A stretch of 64,000 nt of DNA from Chromobacterium sinusclupearum (lineage in GTDB: Bacteria; Pseudomonadota; Gammaproteobacteria; Burkholderiales; Chromobacteriaceae), in NCBI RefSeq assembly GCF_002902845.1, contig NZ_PPTF01000051.1:1-64000 (forward strand), in the 5' to 3' direction. A model generated the notes under the pieces. That model was not told where the DNA came from, made no database searches, and saw nothing but the letters and a program-made list of their open reading frames with translations. Below are positions 1 through 13,207 of this stretch, piece after piece. The position numbers and the translations under genes were made by a program. Positions within the stretch are counted from its first letter, which is position 1. Every line of letters starts with the position of its first letter.

Positions 1-70
1 CGTGGCGGGCGGCTTGGGCTGGCTGTGATCTGCGGCCATAATGGCCTTATCGCTATGTAATGGACCGCAT

Positions 71-916
71 ATGGCCAAGATGCTGAGTCTGTTGCTGCTG
101 GGGTGCTGGCTGTCGCTGGCTCAGGCGGCCGGCGTGCAGATCAACTATGCGCTGGTGTCAGGCGACAACGATCCGCACTGGCCGTATATCCAGGCGCTGT
201 TGCTGCTGGCTTGCGGCCAGATGAACCTGCGCTGCGAGCTGCTGGCCGCGCGCGACATGAACCAAGGCCGGGCGATGGAGCAGATGCAGCGTCCGGACAG
301 CAGCGTCGACCTGTTCTGGGGCATGACCAGCCGCGAGCGCGAACGCAAGCTGTTGACCGTGCGCATCCCGCTGGACAAGGGGCTGATAGGCTGGCGCGTG
401 CCCTTGATCAACGCCGACCGGCCGCAGCTGTTCAAGGACGTCAAAACGCTGCGGCAATTGAGCGCGTTCCGGGCCGGCCAGGGCCAGGACTGGCCGGATA
501 CTCAGATCTTGCAGCATGCCGGCCTGCCGGTGCTGACCAGCCCGGACTACCCCAATCTTTTTTCCATGCTGCGCCAGCGCCGCTACGACTACTTCCCACG
601 CAGCGTGATCGAGGTGCAGCAGGAACTGGCATCGCCGTCCGGCAAGGGACTGATGCTGGACCCGTATCTACTGCTTCATTACCCCACCGCCTTTTATTTC
701 TTCGTTTCGCCGCAGCGGCCGGAGCTGGCGCGGATGCTGCAGCAGGGTCTGGAGAAGAGCGTGCGCGATGGCAGCTTCGACCAGCTGTTCAAGACCTTCA
801 ACAGCGACCATCTGCGCGCCTTGAAGCTGTCCGGCCGCACCGTGATCGAGCTGGACAACCCGCTGCTGCCGGAAGGCACGCCGCTGGCGCGGCGCGAGCT
901 GTGGTTCCATCCGTGA
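71..916 (+). CDS. Periplasmic solute-binding-like protein (SBP_bac_3 type)
   Basis: A protein of about 281 residues, probably secreted to the periplasm. It opens with a hydrophobic signal peptide (MAKMLSLLLLGCWLSLAQAAG) with likely cleavage after Ala-Gln-Ala. The rest resembles the family 3 extracellular solute-binding fold: an early beta-alpha unit, a Met-Arg-Gln-Arg-Arg-Tyr-Asp-Tyr-Phe-Pro-Arg segment near the middle, and a closing helix with the pattern leu-x-x-gly-leu-glu-lys. No permease or ATPase genes are adjacent, so it may be an orphan binding or sensory protein rather than part of an importer. The start at 71 was chosen because it puts the signal peptide at the N-terminus; an in-frame ATG lies 10 codons upstream and neither has a clear Shine-Dalgarno. 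The ligand is unknown. Confidence 0.7.
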   Translation: MAKMLSLLLLGCWLSLAQAAGVQINYALVSGDNDPHWPYIQALLLLACGQMNLRCELLAARDMNQGRAMEQMQRPDSSVDLFWGMTSRERERKLLTVRIPLDKGLIGWRVPLINADRPQLFKDVKTLRQLSAFRAGQGQDWPDTQILQHAGLPVLTSPDYPNLFSMLRQRRYDYFPRSVIEVQQELASPSGKGLMLDPYLLLHYPTAFYFFVSPQRPELARMLQQGLEKSVRDGSFDQLFKTFNSDHLRALKLSGRTVIELDNPLLPEGTPLARRELWFHP

Positions 917-922
917 GGACGC

Positions 923-2308
923 TTAGATCATGTCTTCCGGTCTGACCCAGGCATCGAACTGTTCCGCGCTGAGATAGCCCAGCGCCAGCGCGGCCTCGCG
1001 CAAGGTGGTGCCGTGGTGGTGGGCGTGCTTGGCGATGGCCGCCGCCTTGTCGTAGCCGATGTGCGGGTTCAGCGCCGTGACCAGCATCAGCGAGCGCGCC
1101 ATCAGCTCGGCGATGCGGCCGCGGTTGGCCGCCATGCCGTCCACACAGTGCTCGCGCAGGCTGTCCATGCCGTCGGCCAGCAGCCGCACGCTTTGCAGGA
1201 AGTTGTGGATGATCAGCGGCTTGAACACATTCAGTTCGAAATTGCCGGAGGCGCCGCCTATGGCCAGCGCCGCGTCGTTGCCCAGCACCTGGCAGCACAG
1301 CATGGTCATCGCCTCGCATTGGGTGGGGTTGACCTTGCCCGGCATGATGGAGCTGCCCGGCTCGTTTTCCGGCAGGGTCAGCTCGCCCAGGCCGCTGCGC
1401 GGGCCGGACGCCAGCCAGCGGATGTCGTTGGCGATCTTCATCAGCGCGGCGGCCAGCGTTTTCAGCGCGCCGTGGGCGAACAGGAGCGGCTCGTGGCCGG
1501 CCAGGGCGGCAAACTTGTTGCCGGCGCTGGCGAACGGCAGGTTGCATTCCTCTGCCAGCCGCGCGGCTACCTTGTCGCCAAAACGCGGATCGGTATTGAG
1601 CCCGGTGCCGACCGCGGTGCCGCCAACGGCCAGCTGGCACAGCATGGGCAGCGTCGCGCGCACGGCCTCTTCGGCCAGGCACAGCTGCGTCGCCCAGCCG
1701 GAGATCTCCTGACCCAGTGTCAGCGGCGTGGCGTCCTGCAGATGGGTGCGGCCTATCTTGACGATGTCGGCGAATTCGGCGGATTTGGCCTCAAATGCTT
1801 GCCGCAGCAAGGTCAGCGCAGGCAGCAGCCTGGCGTGCAGCTGCTCCGCCGCGGCGACGTGCATCGCGGTGGGGAAAATATCGTTGGACGACTGGCCGCG
1901 ATTGACGTCGTCGTTGGGATGGACCAGGCGGCCTTCGCCGCGCTTGCCACCCAGCAGCTCGGAGGCGCGGTTGGCCAGCACCTCGTTCATATTCATATTG
2001 CTCTGGGTGCCGGAGCCGGTCTGCCAGACCGACAGCGGGAACTCGCCATCATGGCGGCCGGCCAGCACTTCTTCGGCGGCGGCGGCGATGGCCGCGGCCT
2101 TGACCTCGTCGAGCGTGCCCAGCTCGCGGTTGGCGATGGCGCAGGCGCGTTTGACCCGGGCCAGCGCCAAGATCAGCTCCGGCGGCATCTTCTCGCTGGA
2201 AATATGGAAGTGCGCCAGCGAACGCTGGGTTTGCGCTCCCCACAGCGCATCGGCGGGCACGTCTATCGGGCCGAAGCTGTCGCGCTCGGCGCGCATGGAT
2301 TTTTTCAT
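923..2308 (-). CDS. fumC: Fumarate hydratase class II
   Basis: Interconverts fumarate and L-malate in the TCA cycle as a cytosolic, iron-free homotetramer. The 461 residues match class II length. Visible landmarks: [13 protein letters not shown] near residue 98, [14 protein letters not shown] near 130, [10 protein letters not shown] with the likely catalytic His at 189, and the fumarase/aspartase signature [11 protein letters not shown] at 318-328, whose flexible loop carries the catalytic Ser. An AAAGGA ribosome-binding site lies 7-8 nt before the ATG. It is transcribed away from acnA, which starts 142 bp upstream, so two consecutive TCA enzymes share one divergent promoter region. The class II signature separates it from argininosuccinate lyase and aspartase. 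Confidence 0.97.
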   Translation of the reverse strand: MKKSMRAERDSFGPIDVPADALWGAQTQRSLAHFHISSEKMPPELILALARVKRACAIANRELGTLDEVKAAAIAAAAEEVLAGRHDGEFPLSVWQTGSGTQSNMNMNEVLANRASELLGGKRGEGRLVHPNDDVNRGQSSNDIFPTAMHVAAAEQLHARLLPALTLLRQAFEAKSAEFADIVKIGRTHLQDATPLTLGQEISGWATQLCLAEEAVRATLPMLCQLAVGGTAVGTGLNTDPRFGDKVAARLAEECNLPFASAGNKFAALAGHEPLLFAHGALKTLAAALMKIANDIRWLASGPRSGLGELTLPENEPGSSIMPGKVNPTQCEAMTMLCCQVLGNDAALAIGGASGNFELNVFKPLIIHNFLQSVRLLADGMDSLREHCVDGMAANRGRIAELMARSLMLVTALNPHIGYDKAAAIAKHAHHHGTTLREAALALGYLSAEQFDAWVRPEDMI

Positions 2309-2450
2309 GTCATCATCCTTTCCTGGCAGAACCGCTGGCGGGGCGGGCTGTCCTACGTTTGTTCAGAAGCAGATCCCGCGGGCGGTCGGCAGACCGCTCT
2401 TCCATCGTGGTCTTTCCGGCCAGCACGGCCGGCGTTCACCGGAGTCGATC

Positions 2451-5123
<2,673 letters not shown>

Positions 5124-5206
5124 GCCAACCGGCTGGCAGCGCGCGTCCTGACAAGGCTCGGCCGTTTTTTTGAGCGGCCGCAGTCGGGCCCCGGCGCGCG
5201 CTGCGC

Positions 5207-5212
5207 TATAAT
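5207..5212 (+). promoter_or_regulatory. Putative -10 element of hemE promoter
   Basis: A perfect TATAAT hexamer lies 31 bp before the hemE start codon in otherwise GC-rich sequence. I see no good -35 hexamer at 16-18 bp spacing, so the promoter may depend on an activator or be weak. Confidence 0.4.
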
Positions 5213-5242
5213 GGCCGCCGATTTCCATAGCCGCGTGACGCC

Positions 5243-6307
5243 ATGACCCAGCTGAAAAACGATACCTTCCTGCGGGCTCTGCTGAAGGAGCCGGTTGAAT
5301 ACACCCCGATCTGGATGATGCGCCAAGCCGGACGCTACCTGCCGGAATACCGCGCCACCCGCGCCCGCGCCGGCAGCTTCATGGGCCTGTGCACCAGCCC
5401 GGACTACGCCACCGAAGTGACGCTGCAGCCCTTGGAGCGCTTTCCGCTGGACGCGGCCATCCTGTTCTCCGACATTCTGACGGTGCCGGACGCCATGGGC
5501 CTGGGCCTGTATTTCGCCGAAGGCGAGGGGCCGAAGTTCCAGCGCCCGCTGCGCGACGAAACCGCCATCCGCGCGCTGGTTCCGGCCGAGCTGGACAAGC
5601 TGCGGTATGTGTTCGACGCCGTGGCCAGCATCCGCCAGGCGCTGGACGGCCGCGTGCCGCTGATCGGCTTCTCCGGCAGCCCGTTCACGCTGGCCTGCTA
5701 TATGGTGGAGGGCGGCGGCTCCGACGACTTCCGCCACGTCAAGGCCATGCTGTACAGCCGGCCTGAGCTGCTGCACCACATCCTGGAAATGAACACGCAG
5801 TCGGTGATCGCCTACCTGAACGCCCAGATCGATGCCGGCGCGCAGGCGGTGCAGATTTTCGACACCTGGGGCGGCGCGCTCAGCCATGCCGCTTACCGCG
5901 AGTTTTCGCTGGCTTATATGCAGCGCATCGTCGCCGGCCTGAAGCGCGAGGCCGACGGCCGTCGCGTGCCGGTCATCGTGTTCACCAAGGGCGGCGGGCA
6001 GTGGCTGGAAGACATCGCCGCCATCGGCGCCGATTGCGTGGGCCTGGACTGGACCACCGACATCGGCCAGGCGCGCGCGCGCGTCGGCGCCAAGGTGGCG
6101 CTGCAAGGCAATTTCGATCCCAATGCGCTGTTCGCCGAGCCGGCCGCCATCGAGCGCGAAGTGGCGCGCATCCTGGCCGGCTACGGCCAGGGCAGCGGTC
6201 ACGTGTTCAATCTGGGACACGGCATTTCGCAATTCGCCGATCCGGCTCATGCCGGCGCCTTGGTGGACGCCGTCCATCGTTTGTCCCGCCGCTATCATTG
6301 CGATTGA
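5243..6307 (+). CDS. hemE: Uroporphyrinogen III decarboxylase
   Basis: Removes four carboxyl groups from uroporphyrinogen III to give coproporphyrinogen III in haem synthesis; cytosolic, no cofactor. The 354 residues match the family. The signature [12 protein letters not shown] is at 26-37, and the catalytic Asp is probably residue 77 in [14 protein letters not shown]. The [10 protein letters not shown] segment near 141 and the C-terminal FNLGHGI are also typical. It stands between acnA and priA; hemE next to priA is, from memory, a recurring betaproteobacterial neighbourhood. A possible hairpin follows the stop. Confidence 0.97.
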   Translation: MTQLKNDTFLRALLKEPVEYTPIWMMRQAGRYLPEYRATRARAGSFMGLCTSPDYATEVTLQPLERFPLDAAILFSDILTVPDAMGLGLYFAEGEGPKFQRPLRDETAIRALVPAELDKLRYVFDAVASIRQALDGRVPLIGFSGSPFTLACYMVEGGGSDDFRHVKAMLYSRPELLHHILEMNTQSVIAYLNAQIDAGAQAVQIFDTWGGALSHAAYREFSLAYMQRIVAGLKREADGRRVPVIVFTKGGGQWLEDIAAIGADCVGLDWTTDIGQARARVGAKVALQGNFDPNALFAEPAAIEREVARILAGYGQGSGHVFNLGHGISQFADPAHAGALVDAVHRLSRRYHCD

Positions 6308-6860
6308 GCGGCGCCGGCGGGCGAGATGGCGCGGCCCGGCGGCTGCGCCATCTTGGTGCGTTGGACGGTGTTTTGAAGGATTTTCTTCAAACAGACGGAA
6401 GACTCGATTGCAGAATTTCTTAGCGGCGCCGGGTGAAAGGCGCTTGATTTTTTTAAATTTTTATTAAATTTGCATCGCTTGCACGGCGCTAAGCCATTGC
6501 CGCATGGCAGGGTATTCTTGCCCGCCGCTAGGCTGTTCGAGTACGAATCAAGTCGTTGATGTCGATGCCCCAACATGCGGGTTGACAGCCGAAGCGGCTG
6601 GTGTTCCAGAAGTTATGCACACCGCCTAGTCCCTGCGTCCTGCCTTGTCAAGCATGGGCGGCAAAAAAAATGGCAACGATTTAAGTTGTTGAAAATAAAA
6701 GACTTTTACATTTGATTAATTTTTGTGCAATCCAGCGGAAACACTGATTTAGCGGCTTTTTGCTGGCTATCGCCAGGGTTGTTCACAAAGTTATCCACAA
6801 GATCTGTGCACAGCGAATGCAAAGCCTTGTCGCAGCAGGGTTTGCCGAGGAAGAGCATAA
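6308..6860. other. 553-bp gene-free region with AT-rich blocks and a DnaA-box cluster
   Basis: No convincing gene lies between hemE and priA. AT-rich blocks occur at about 6445-6471 and 6661-6728, in contrast to the GC-rich surroundings. Exact matches to the DnaA box TTATNCACA are at 6613-6621 (TTATGCACA) and 6791-6799 (TTATCCACA). Next to the second lie TTGTTCACA (6779-6787, one mismatch) and CTGTGCACA (6804-6812, two mismatches). All four share one orientation, and the last three start 12-13 bp apart. This is the layout of a DnaA-binding locus: an origin, a DnaA-titrating or reactivating site, or a DnaA-regulated priA promoter. The function is inference. Confidence 0.6.
6325..6352. repeat. 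Perfect 8-bp inverted repeat after hemE
   Basis: GATGGCGC at 6325-6332 pairs with GCGCCATC at 6345-6352 around a 12-nt loop. There is no following U-run, so it could be a weak or Rho-assisted terminator of hemE, or an mRNA-stabilising hairpin. Confidence 0.4.
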
Positions 6861-9044
<2,184 letters not shown>

Positions 9045-9054
9045 AAGGATGAAA

Positions 9055-10449
9055 ATGAAATACGCGTTTGTCGCGCTGATGCTGGCCGGGCTGGGCGCCC
9101 AGGCTTCGGCGCTGGACCTGCATGGCCTGAAGCCGGACGAGGTGGCGGTATGGGCGGCGCCGGTGGAGGGCGGCGCGCCGCTGGCCAGCCACCGCGCGGA
9201 CAAGCCGGTCAACCCGGCCTCGACCATGAAGCTGCTGACCGGCTGGGCCGCGTTGAACCGGCTGGGGCCGGACTACCGCTGGAAGACCGCGTTGCTGTCG
9301 GCCGCGCCGGTGGAGGGCGAGGCGCTGAAGGGCGATCTGTACTGGCTGGGCGGCGGCGATCCGCGCTTCGACAACGGCAATCTGCTGAGCCTGTTGTACA
9401 GCTTGCGCTTGCGCGGCATCCGCCAGCTGGACGGCCGGCTGCTGCTGGACAAGCGGGCCTTCGGCAAGGTCGGCGGCGCCGATGATTTCGACGACGACGC
9501 CGGGCGCGCCTTCGTGGTCGGCCCCGATACCCATCTGGTGAATCTGAAGGTAGCCTGGCTCACCTTCTACCGCGACGGCCAGAGCGCGCGCGTGGTGCTG
9601 GATCCGCCGCTGGCCGGCGTGGAGGTCCGCAGCGAGCTGAAGCCGGGCGGCGACGAGCCGTGCCCCGATGTGCGGCGTTTTGTCTCCATCGCCAACGACG
9701 GCCGCCATGTCAGCGTTGCCGGCAGCCTGCCGCAGGCCTGCGACGGCCAGCGCGCCTACGTCAATGTGCTGGAGCACGACGAATTCGCCGCGCAGGATTT
9801 CGCGGCGCTGTGGCGTGCGCTGGGCGGCGTCGGCCCCTTGCGCACGGAGCAGGGCACGGCGCCGGACGGCGCGCGCGAACTGGCCACCTGGCAGTCTCAG
9901 CCCTTGTCGGTAGCGTTGGCCGACATCAACAAATACAGCAACAACACCATGGCGCGCACGTTGTTCCTGACGCTGGGGCGCGAGGCCGGAGGCGGGGACG
10001 ATACCGCCGCCGCGGCAGAGCGCGCCTTGCGCGACGAGTTGCAGCGCCGCGGCATCGCCGACGCGGACGCGCTGCAGCTGGAAAACGGTTCCGGCCTGTC
10101 GCGGCGCGAACGGGTGACGGCCCGGTTGCTGGGAGAGGTGCTGCTGGACGCGGCGCGCGGGCCCTATGCCGGCGAGTTCATCGCCAGCCTGCCCATCGCC
10201 GCCACCGACGGCACGCTGAAGAAGCGCTTCGCCGATCTCGGCCCGCGCCTGCGCATGAAAACCGGCACGTTGAACGACGTCAAGGCGCTGGCCGGCTACT
10301 GGCAGGCCGCGGACGGCAGGCGGCTGGCCATCGTCGCCATCGTCAACGGCCCGCGGGCCAAGGCGTCCGGCCCGGCGCTGGACGCGCTGGTGTCGGACCT
10401 GGCCCTGAGTTTCAATACCGCCGCGATGCGACCCAGCGCAAAGCCTTGA
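9055..10449 (+). CDS. dacB: D-alanyl-D-alanine carboxypeptidase/endopeptidase (PBP4 type)
   Basis: A class C low-molecular-weight penicillin-binding protein, expected to trim stem peptides and cleave cross-links of peptidoglycan in the periplasm. It has a signal peptide ending near ASA (residue 19). The three active-site motifs are complete: STMK at 56-59, SNN at 295-297 and KTGT at 402-405. Its 464 residues fit PBP4. ATG 9055 was preferred to the in-frame ATG at 9049 because AAGGA then sits 5 nt before the start instead of overlapping it. It follows priA closely, probably in one transcript. Confidence 0.93.
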   Translation: MKYAFVALMLAGLGAQASALDLHGLKPDEVAVWAAPVEGGAPLASHRADKPVNPASTMKLLTGWAALNRLGPDYRWKTALLSAAPVEGEALKGDLYWLGGGDPRFDNGNLLSLLYSLRLRGIRQLDGRLLLDKRAFGKVGGADDFDDDAGRAFVVGPDTHLVNLKVAWLTFYRDGQSARVVLDPPLAGVEVRSELKPGGDEPCPDVRRFVSIANDGRHVSVAGSLPQACDGQRAYVNVLEHDEFAAQDFAALWRALGGVGPLRTEQGTAPDGARELATWQSQPLSVALADINKYSNNTMARTLFLTLGREAGGGDDTAAAAERALRDELQRRGIADADALQLENGSGLSRRERVTARLLGEVLLDAARGPYAGEFIASLPIAATDGTLKKRFADLGPRLRMKTGTLNDVKALAGYWQAADGRRLAIVAIVNGPRAKASGPALDALVSDLALSFNTAAMRPSAKP

Positions 10450-10464
10450 GCGGCCAACTCAGGC

Positions 10465-10470
10465 TATAAT
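10465..10470 (+). promoter_or_regulatory. Putative -10 element of grxC promoter
   Basis: TATAAT lies 40 bp before the grxC start. The nearest -35-like hexamer (TTGAGC at 10446) is only 13 bp away, so the spacing is poor. The assignment rests on the -10 match alone. Confidence 0.35.
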
Positions 10471-10504
10471 CGTCGGCGATTGATATTTTACCCAGGCAAT
10501 GAAC

Positions 10505-10762
10505 ATGAAACCGGTAACGATGTACACCACCGCGGTCTGCCCCTACTGCGTCCGCGCCAAACAATTGCTGGCCAGCAAGGGCGTCAGCGGCATCACCGAG
10601 ATCCGCATCGACCTCGACCCGGCCGAGCGCGACAAAATGATGGCGCTGACGGGCCGCCGCACCGTGCCGCAAATCTTCATCGGCGAGACCCATGTCGGCG
10701 GCTGCGACGACCTGGTGGCGCTGAACCAGGCCGGCAAGCTGGACACGCTGCTGGCCGACTGA
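10505..10762 (+). CDS. grxC: Glutaredoxin 3
   Basis: A small thioredoxin-fold dithiol oxidoreductase that uses glutathione to reduce protein disulfides and mixed disulfides. The 85-residue chain has the active-site CPYC at 12-15, the conserved TVPQIFI cis-proline segment near 51-57 and GGCDDL for glutathione contact. ATG 10505 is preferred to 10499 because an AGG lies 8 nt before it. grxC directly upstream of secB is a common betaproteobacterial arrangement; here a hairpin with a T-run separates them. Confidence 0.94.
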   Translation: MKPVTMYTTAVCPYCVRAKQLLASKGVSGITEIRIDLDPAERDKMMALTGRRTVPQIFIGETHVGGCDDLVALNQAGKLDTLLAD

Positions 10763-10838
10763 GCGGCGCGGCCATCCGCGGTGTTGGCCGTGGCCGGCTT
10801 TCGTGCGATGATGCCCGCCGTTGGACCGATAAAATTCT

Positions 10839-10860
10839 ACCGTCATCGAGACGGTTTTTT
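10839..10860 (+). terminator. Rho-independent-type hairpin between grxC and secB
   Basis: ACCGTC (10839-10844) and GACGGT (10850-10855) enclose a 5-nt loop and run into six T. It ends 12 nt before the secB start codon. It would terminate grxC transcripts, or attenuate read-through into secB. A TAAAAT hexamer at 10830-10835 could be a -10 for secB, which would place the hairpin in a very short leader. Confidence 0.6.
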
Positions 10861-10872
10861 GTGAGATAGAAC

Positions 10873-11325
10873 ATGAGCGAACAACAAGAGCTGCAACCGG
10901 CGTTTTCCATCGAAAAAATCTATGTGAAGGACTTGTCGCTGGAGGTGCCGAACGCGCCGCAGGTATTCCTGGAACAAGCCCAGCCGGAAATCGACATGCA
11001 GCTGGCCAGCGCCGGCCAGCAACTGGATGACGGCTTCTTCGAAGTGACCCTGACCGTCACCGTGACCGCCAAGCTGCCGGAAAAGACCCTGTTCCTGTGC
11101 GAAGTGGCCCAGGCCGGCATCTTCCAGATCCGCAACATCCCGGCCGAAGACCTGGACCCGATCCTGGGCGTGGCCTGCCCGAACATCCTGTTCCCGTACG
11201 CCCGCGAAGCGGTGTCCAGCGTGGTGAACCGCGCCGGCTTCCCGCCGGTGCTGCTGGCCCCGATCAACTTCGAAGCCCTGTACATGCAGCAGCGTGCGCA
11301 GCAGGCCGAAGCCGGCAACGCCTGA
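10873..11325 (+). CDS. secB: Protein-export chaperone SecB
   Basis: A tetrameric cytosolic chaperone that keeps preproteins unfolded and hands them to SecA. The 150-residue chain shows the family features: an acidic start, [19 protein letters not shown] near residues 11-29, the CEVAQAG segment and [24 protein letters not shown] near the C-terminus. The N-terminal ATG is preceded by a weak GAGATAG. It is followed after 10 bp by a secreted SH3-domain gene and then gpsA, a tight rightward cluster. Confidence 0.97.
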   Translation: MSEQQELQPAFSIEKIYVKDLSLEVPNAPQVFLEQAQPEIDMQLASAGQQLDDGFFEVTLTVTVTAKLPEKTLFLCEVAQAGIFQIRNIPAEDLDPILGVACPNILFPYAREAVSSVVNRAGFPPVLLAPINFEALYMQQRAQQAEAGNA

Positions 11326-11335
11326 GGCTGACCGG

Positions 11336-11776
11336 ATGAAGCGCCTCGTTATCACGCTGCTGCTGGTCCTGGGCGTCGCCCAGGCCGCCCAGGCCCTGGA
11401 GTTCCGCTCGGTCAAGGAAACCGGCGTCGCGTTATACGAGGCGCCCACGCTGACCGCCAAGAAACTGTTCGTGGTCAGCCGCTATTACCCGGTGGAAGTG
11501 CTGCAAAGCCAGAAGGAATGGGCGCGCGTGCGCGACGCCACCGGCGGCATCGCCTGGATTCCTTCCGCTGCGCTGTCCAAGCAGCGCTGGCTGCTGGTGG
11601 TGTCCGCCCAGGCCGGCGTGCGCGACAAGGCCGGCGAGGACGGCAAGCTGCTGTTCACCGTGCCCAAGGACGGGGTGGTGGAGATGCAGGACGCGCCGCA
11701 GGCGGGCTGGGTCAAAGTCCGCCACCGCGACGGCAGCGTCGGCTATGCTCGAATCACCGACCTCTGGGGTTTGTAA
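11336..11776 (+). CDS. Secreted protein with tandem bacterial SH3 domains
   Basis: A 146-residue periplasmic protein of the SH3b type. A signal peptide (MKRLVITLLLVLGVAQAAQA) is followed by two SH3-like repeats: the first about residues 23-78 (ALYEAPTLTAKKLFVVSRYYPVEVLQ..WARVRDATGGIAWI) and the second about 85-145 (GVRDKAGEDGKLLFTVPKDGVVEM..WVKVRHRDGSVGYAR). Such domains usually bind peptidoglycan or peptide ligands; no enzymatic motif is present. The start at 11336 places the signal sequence first. The gene lies between secB and gpsA with gaps of about 10 bp, so all three are probably cotranscribed. The exact role is unknown. Confidence 0.85.
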   Translation: MKRLVITLLLVLGVAQAAQALEFRSVKETGVALYEAPTLTAKKLFVVSRYYPVEVLQSQKEWARVRDATGGIAWIPSAALSKQRWLLVVSAQAGVRDKAGEDGKLLFTVPKDGVVEMQDAPQAGWVKVRHRDGSVGYARITDLWGL

Positions 11777-11785
11777 GGGCTTGCC

Positions 11786-12790
11786 ATGAAACTGGCCATA
11801 CTTGGCGCCGGCGCTTGGGGAACCGCGCTGGCGATCGCTTTTTCCCGCCACCATCAGGTGACGCTGTGGGGCCGCGACCCCGCGCAAATCCAACAGATGG
11901 CCGATGAGCGCGTCAACCGGCGCTATCTGGCCGATTGTCCGTTTCCCGGCGCGCTGAATGTGTCGGCCGATTTGGCCGAGGCGGCCGACGGCGCCGAGCT
12001 GCTGTTGATCGTCACGCCGATGTCCGGCCTGCGGCCCACGTTGCGCGCGCTGACGGCCCTGGACATCGCCTTGCCGCCCATCTTGTGGGCGTGCAAGGGC
12101 TTTGAGTCCGGCTCCAGCCTGCTGCCGCATCAAGTCGTGGCGGAGGAGCTGCCCAGCGATCACCGCTGCGGCGTGCTGTCCGGCCCCAGCTTCGCCCGCG
12201 AAGTGGCGCAGGATCTGCCCTCAGCCGTGACCATCGCTTCCGACGACGCCGAATTTGCCGCCTATGTGGCGCGGGAGCTGCACAGTCCGCGCCTGCGGCT
12301 GTACGCCAATAACGACCTGGTGGGCGTGGAAGTGGGCGGCGCGGTCAAGAACGTGATGGCGATCGCCACCGGCGTGGCCGACGGCCTGCATTTCGGCCTG
12401 AATGCCCGCGCCGCGCTGATCACGCGCGGCCTGGCCGAGATCACCCGCCTGGGCGTCGCGCTGGGCGCCAGCCAGCAAACCATGATGGGCTTGTCAGGCA
12501 TGGGCGATCTGATCCTGACCTGCACCGGCGAGCTGTCGCGCAACCGCCAGGTCGGCCTGAAGCTGGCCGAGGGCAAGGCCTTGGAACAGGTGCTGCAGGA
12601 GCTGGGCCATGTCGCCGAAGGCGTGGCCACGGCGCGCGAAGTGCTGACCATGGCAGAACGCCTGCAGGTGGACATGCCGATCACCGCCGCCGTGTGCGGC
12701 CTGCTGTATCAGGGCAACGACCCGCAGCAGGTGGTGGACGGCCTGCTGGGCCGCTCGCCCAAATCCGAGTCCGGCGGCGCGCTGGACTGA
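11786..12790 (+). CDS. gpsA: Glycerol-3-phosphate dehydrogenase [NAD(P)+]
   Basis: Reduces dihydroxyacetone phosphate to sn-glycerol 3-phosphate, the backbone for phospholipids. The 334-residue protein has the N-terminal dinucleotide-binding motif GAGAWG at 7-12, the WACKGFE and [12 protein letters not shown] segments, [13 protein letters not shown] carrying the catalytic-site Lys, and the [11 protein letters not shown] substrate region. All are intact. It is the last gene of the priA-gpsA rightward run and is followed by a terminator. Confidence 0.97.
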   Translation: MKLAILGAGAWGTALAIAFSRHHQVTLWGRDPAQIQQMADERVNRRYLADCPFPGALNVSADLAEAADGAELLLIVTPMSGLRPTLRALTALDIALPPILWACKGFESGSSLLPHQVVAEELPSDHRCGVLSGPSFAREVAQDLPSAVTIASDDAEFAAYVARELHSPRLRLYANNDLVGVEVGGAVKNVMAIATGVADGLHFGLNARAALITRGLAEITRLGVALGASQQTMMGLSGMGDLILTCTGELSRNRQVGLKLAEGKALEQVLQELGHVAEGVATAREVLTMAERLQVDMPITAAVCGLLYQGNDPQQVVDGLLGRSPKSESGGALD

Positions 12791-12818
12791 TCGCCGCGCC
12801 GAAAGCGCTTGAATGACC

Positions 12819-12847
12819 AAGGCCGCACCCGATCGGGGCGGCCTTTT
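12819..12847 (+). terminator. Rho-independent terminator of gpsA
   Basis: AAGGCCGC (12819-12826) pairs with GCGGCCTT (12838-12845) across an 11-nt loop and ends in four T. It lies 28 bp after the gpsA stop. Confidence 0.75.
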
Positions 12848-12855
12848 CGTTTGCC

Positions 12856-13127
12856 CTAGGGGCTGTTGACGTTTGGTGAGTGGATCGCGTTTGCGCCGAT
12901 TTGGGCCGGAAGCAAGGCGCACAGTCTGCCGCATAGTCATTCTATGCAAGGGCTGGGCAACGTGGCTTCCGGCCCAAAGCGGCCAAACCCGCAGGGCCGG
13001 GCGCCTTTCGTGCCGACTCTTCGTTGTTCCGCGCTGGCAGAGAATGACTATGCGGCGCGCGAAACGCCTCGATTCGGCGCAAAACGCATCCCGGCGCGAC
13101 CGCTCACAAAACGTCAACAGCCCCTAG
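12856..13127. mobile_element. MITE-like element with terminal inverted repeats and CTAG at both ends
   Basis: About 272 bp. The left end reads CTAGGGGCTGTTGACGTT and the right end is its reverse complement, AACGTCAACAGCCCCTAG. Similarity between the arms continues inward: GTGAG/CTCAC, GCGCCGA near both inner edges, and GCCGCATAGTCATTC on the left against GAATGACTATGCGGC on the right. CTAG at each border can be read as a 4-bp target duplication, the YTAR type known for some IS5-family elements. There is no transposase; the open frames inside are by-products of GC content. It separates the gpsA terminator from the leftward ubiH-like gene. The call is non-autonomous element; the parent IS was not identified. 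Confidence 0.75.
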
Positions 13128-13207
13128 TGGCTTGGTGAGATGCCTAATCTGAGATTTTTCGTGCGATAGGCGATGTATGGAGCGCCCGGTTTGGCCGGGC
13201 TTGCGCG

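Noticed and set aside
5159..5180. CGGCCG-T7-GAGCGGCCG after acnA as a terminator
   Set aside because: The T-run would lie in the loop rather than after the stem, so it does not form a normal intrinsic terminator.
12866..13138. Two open frames of about 85-90 codons inside the MITE-like element
   Set aside because: They lie in a near-palindromic repeat with no ribosome-binding site and do not resemble a transposase.
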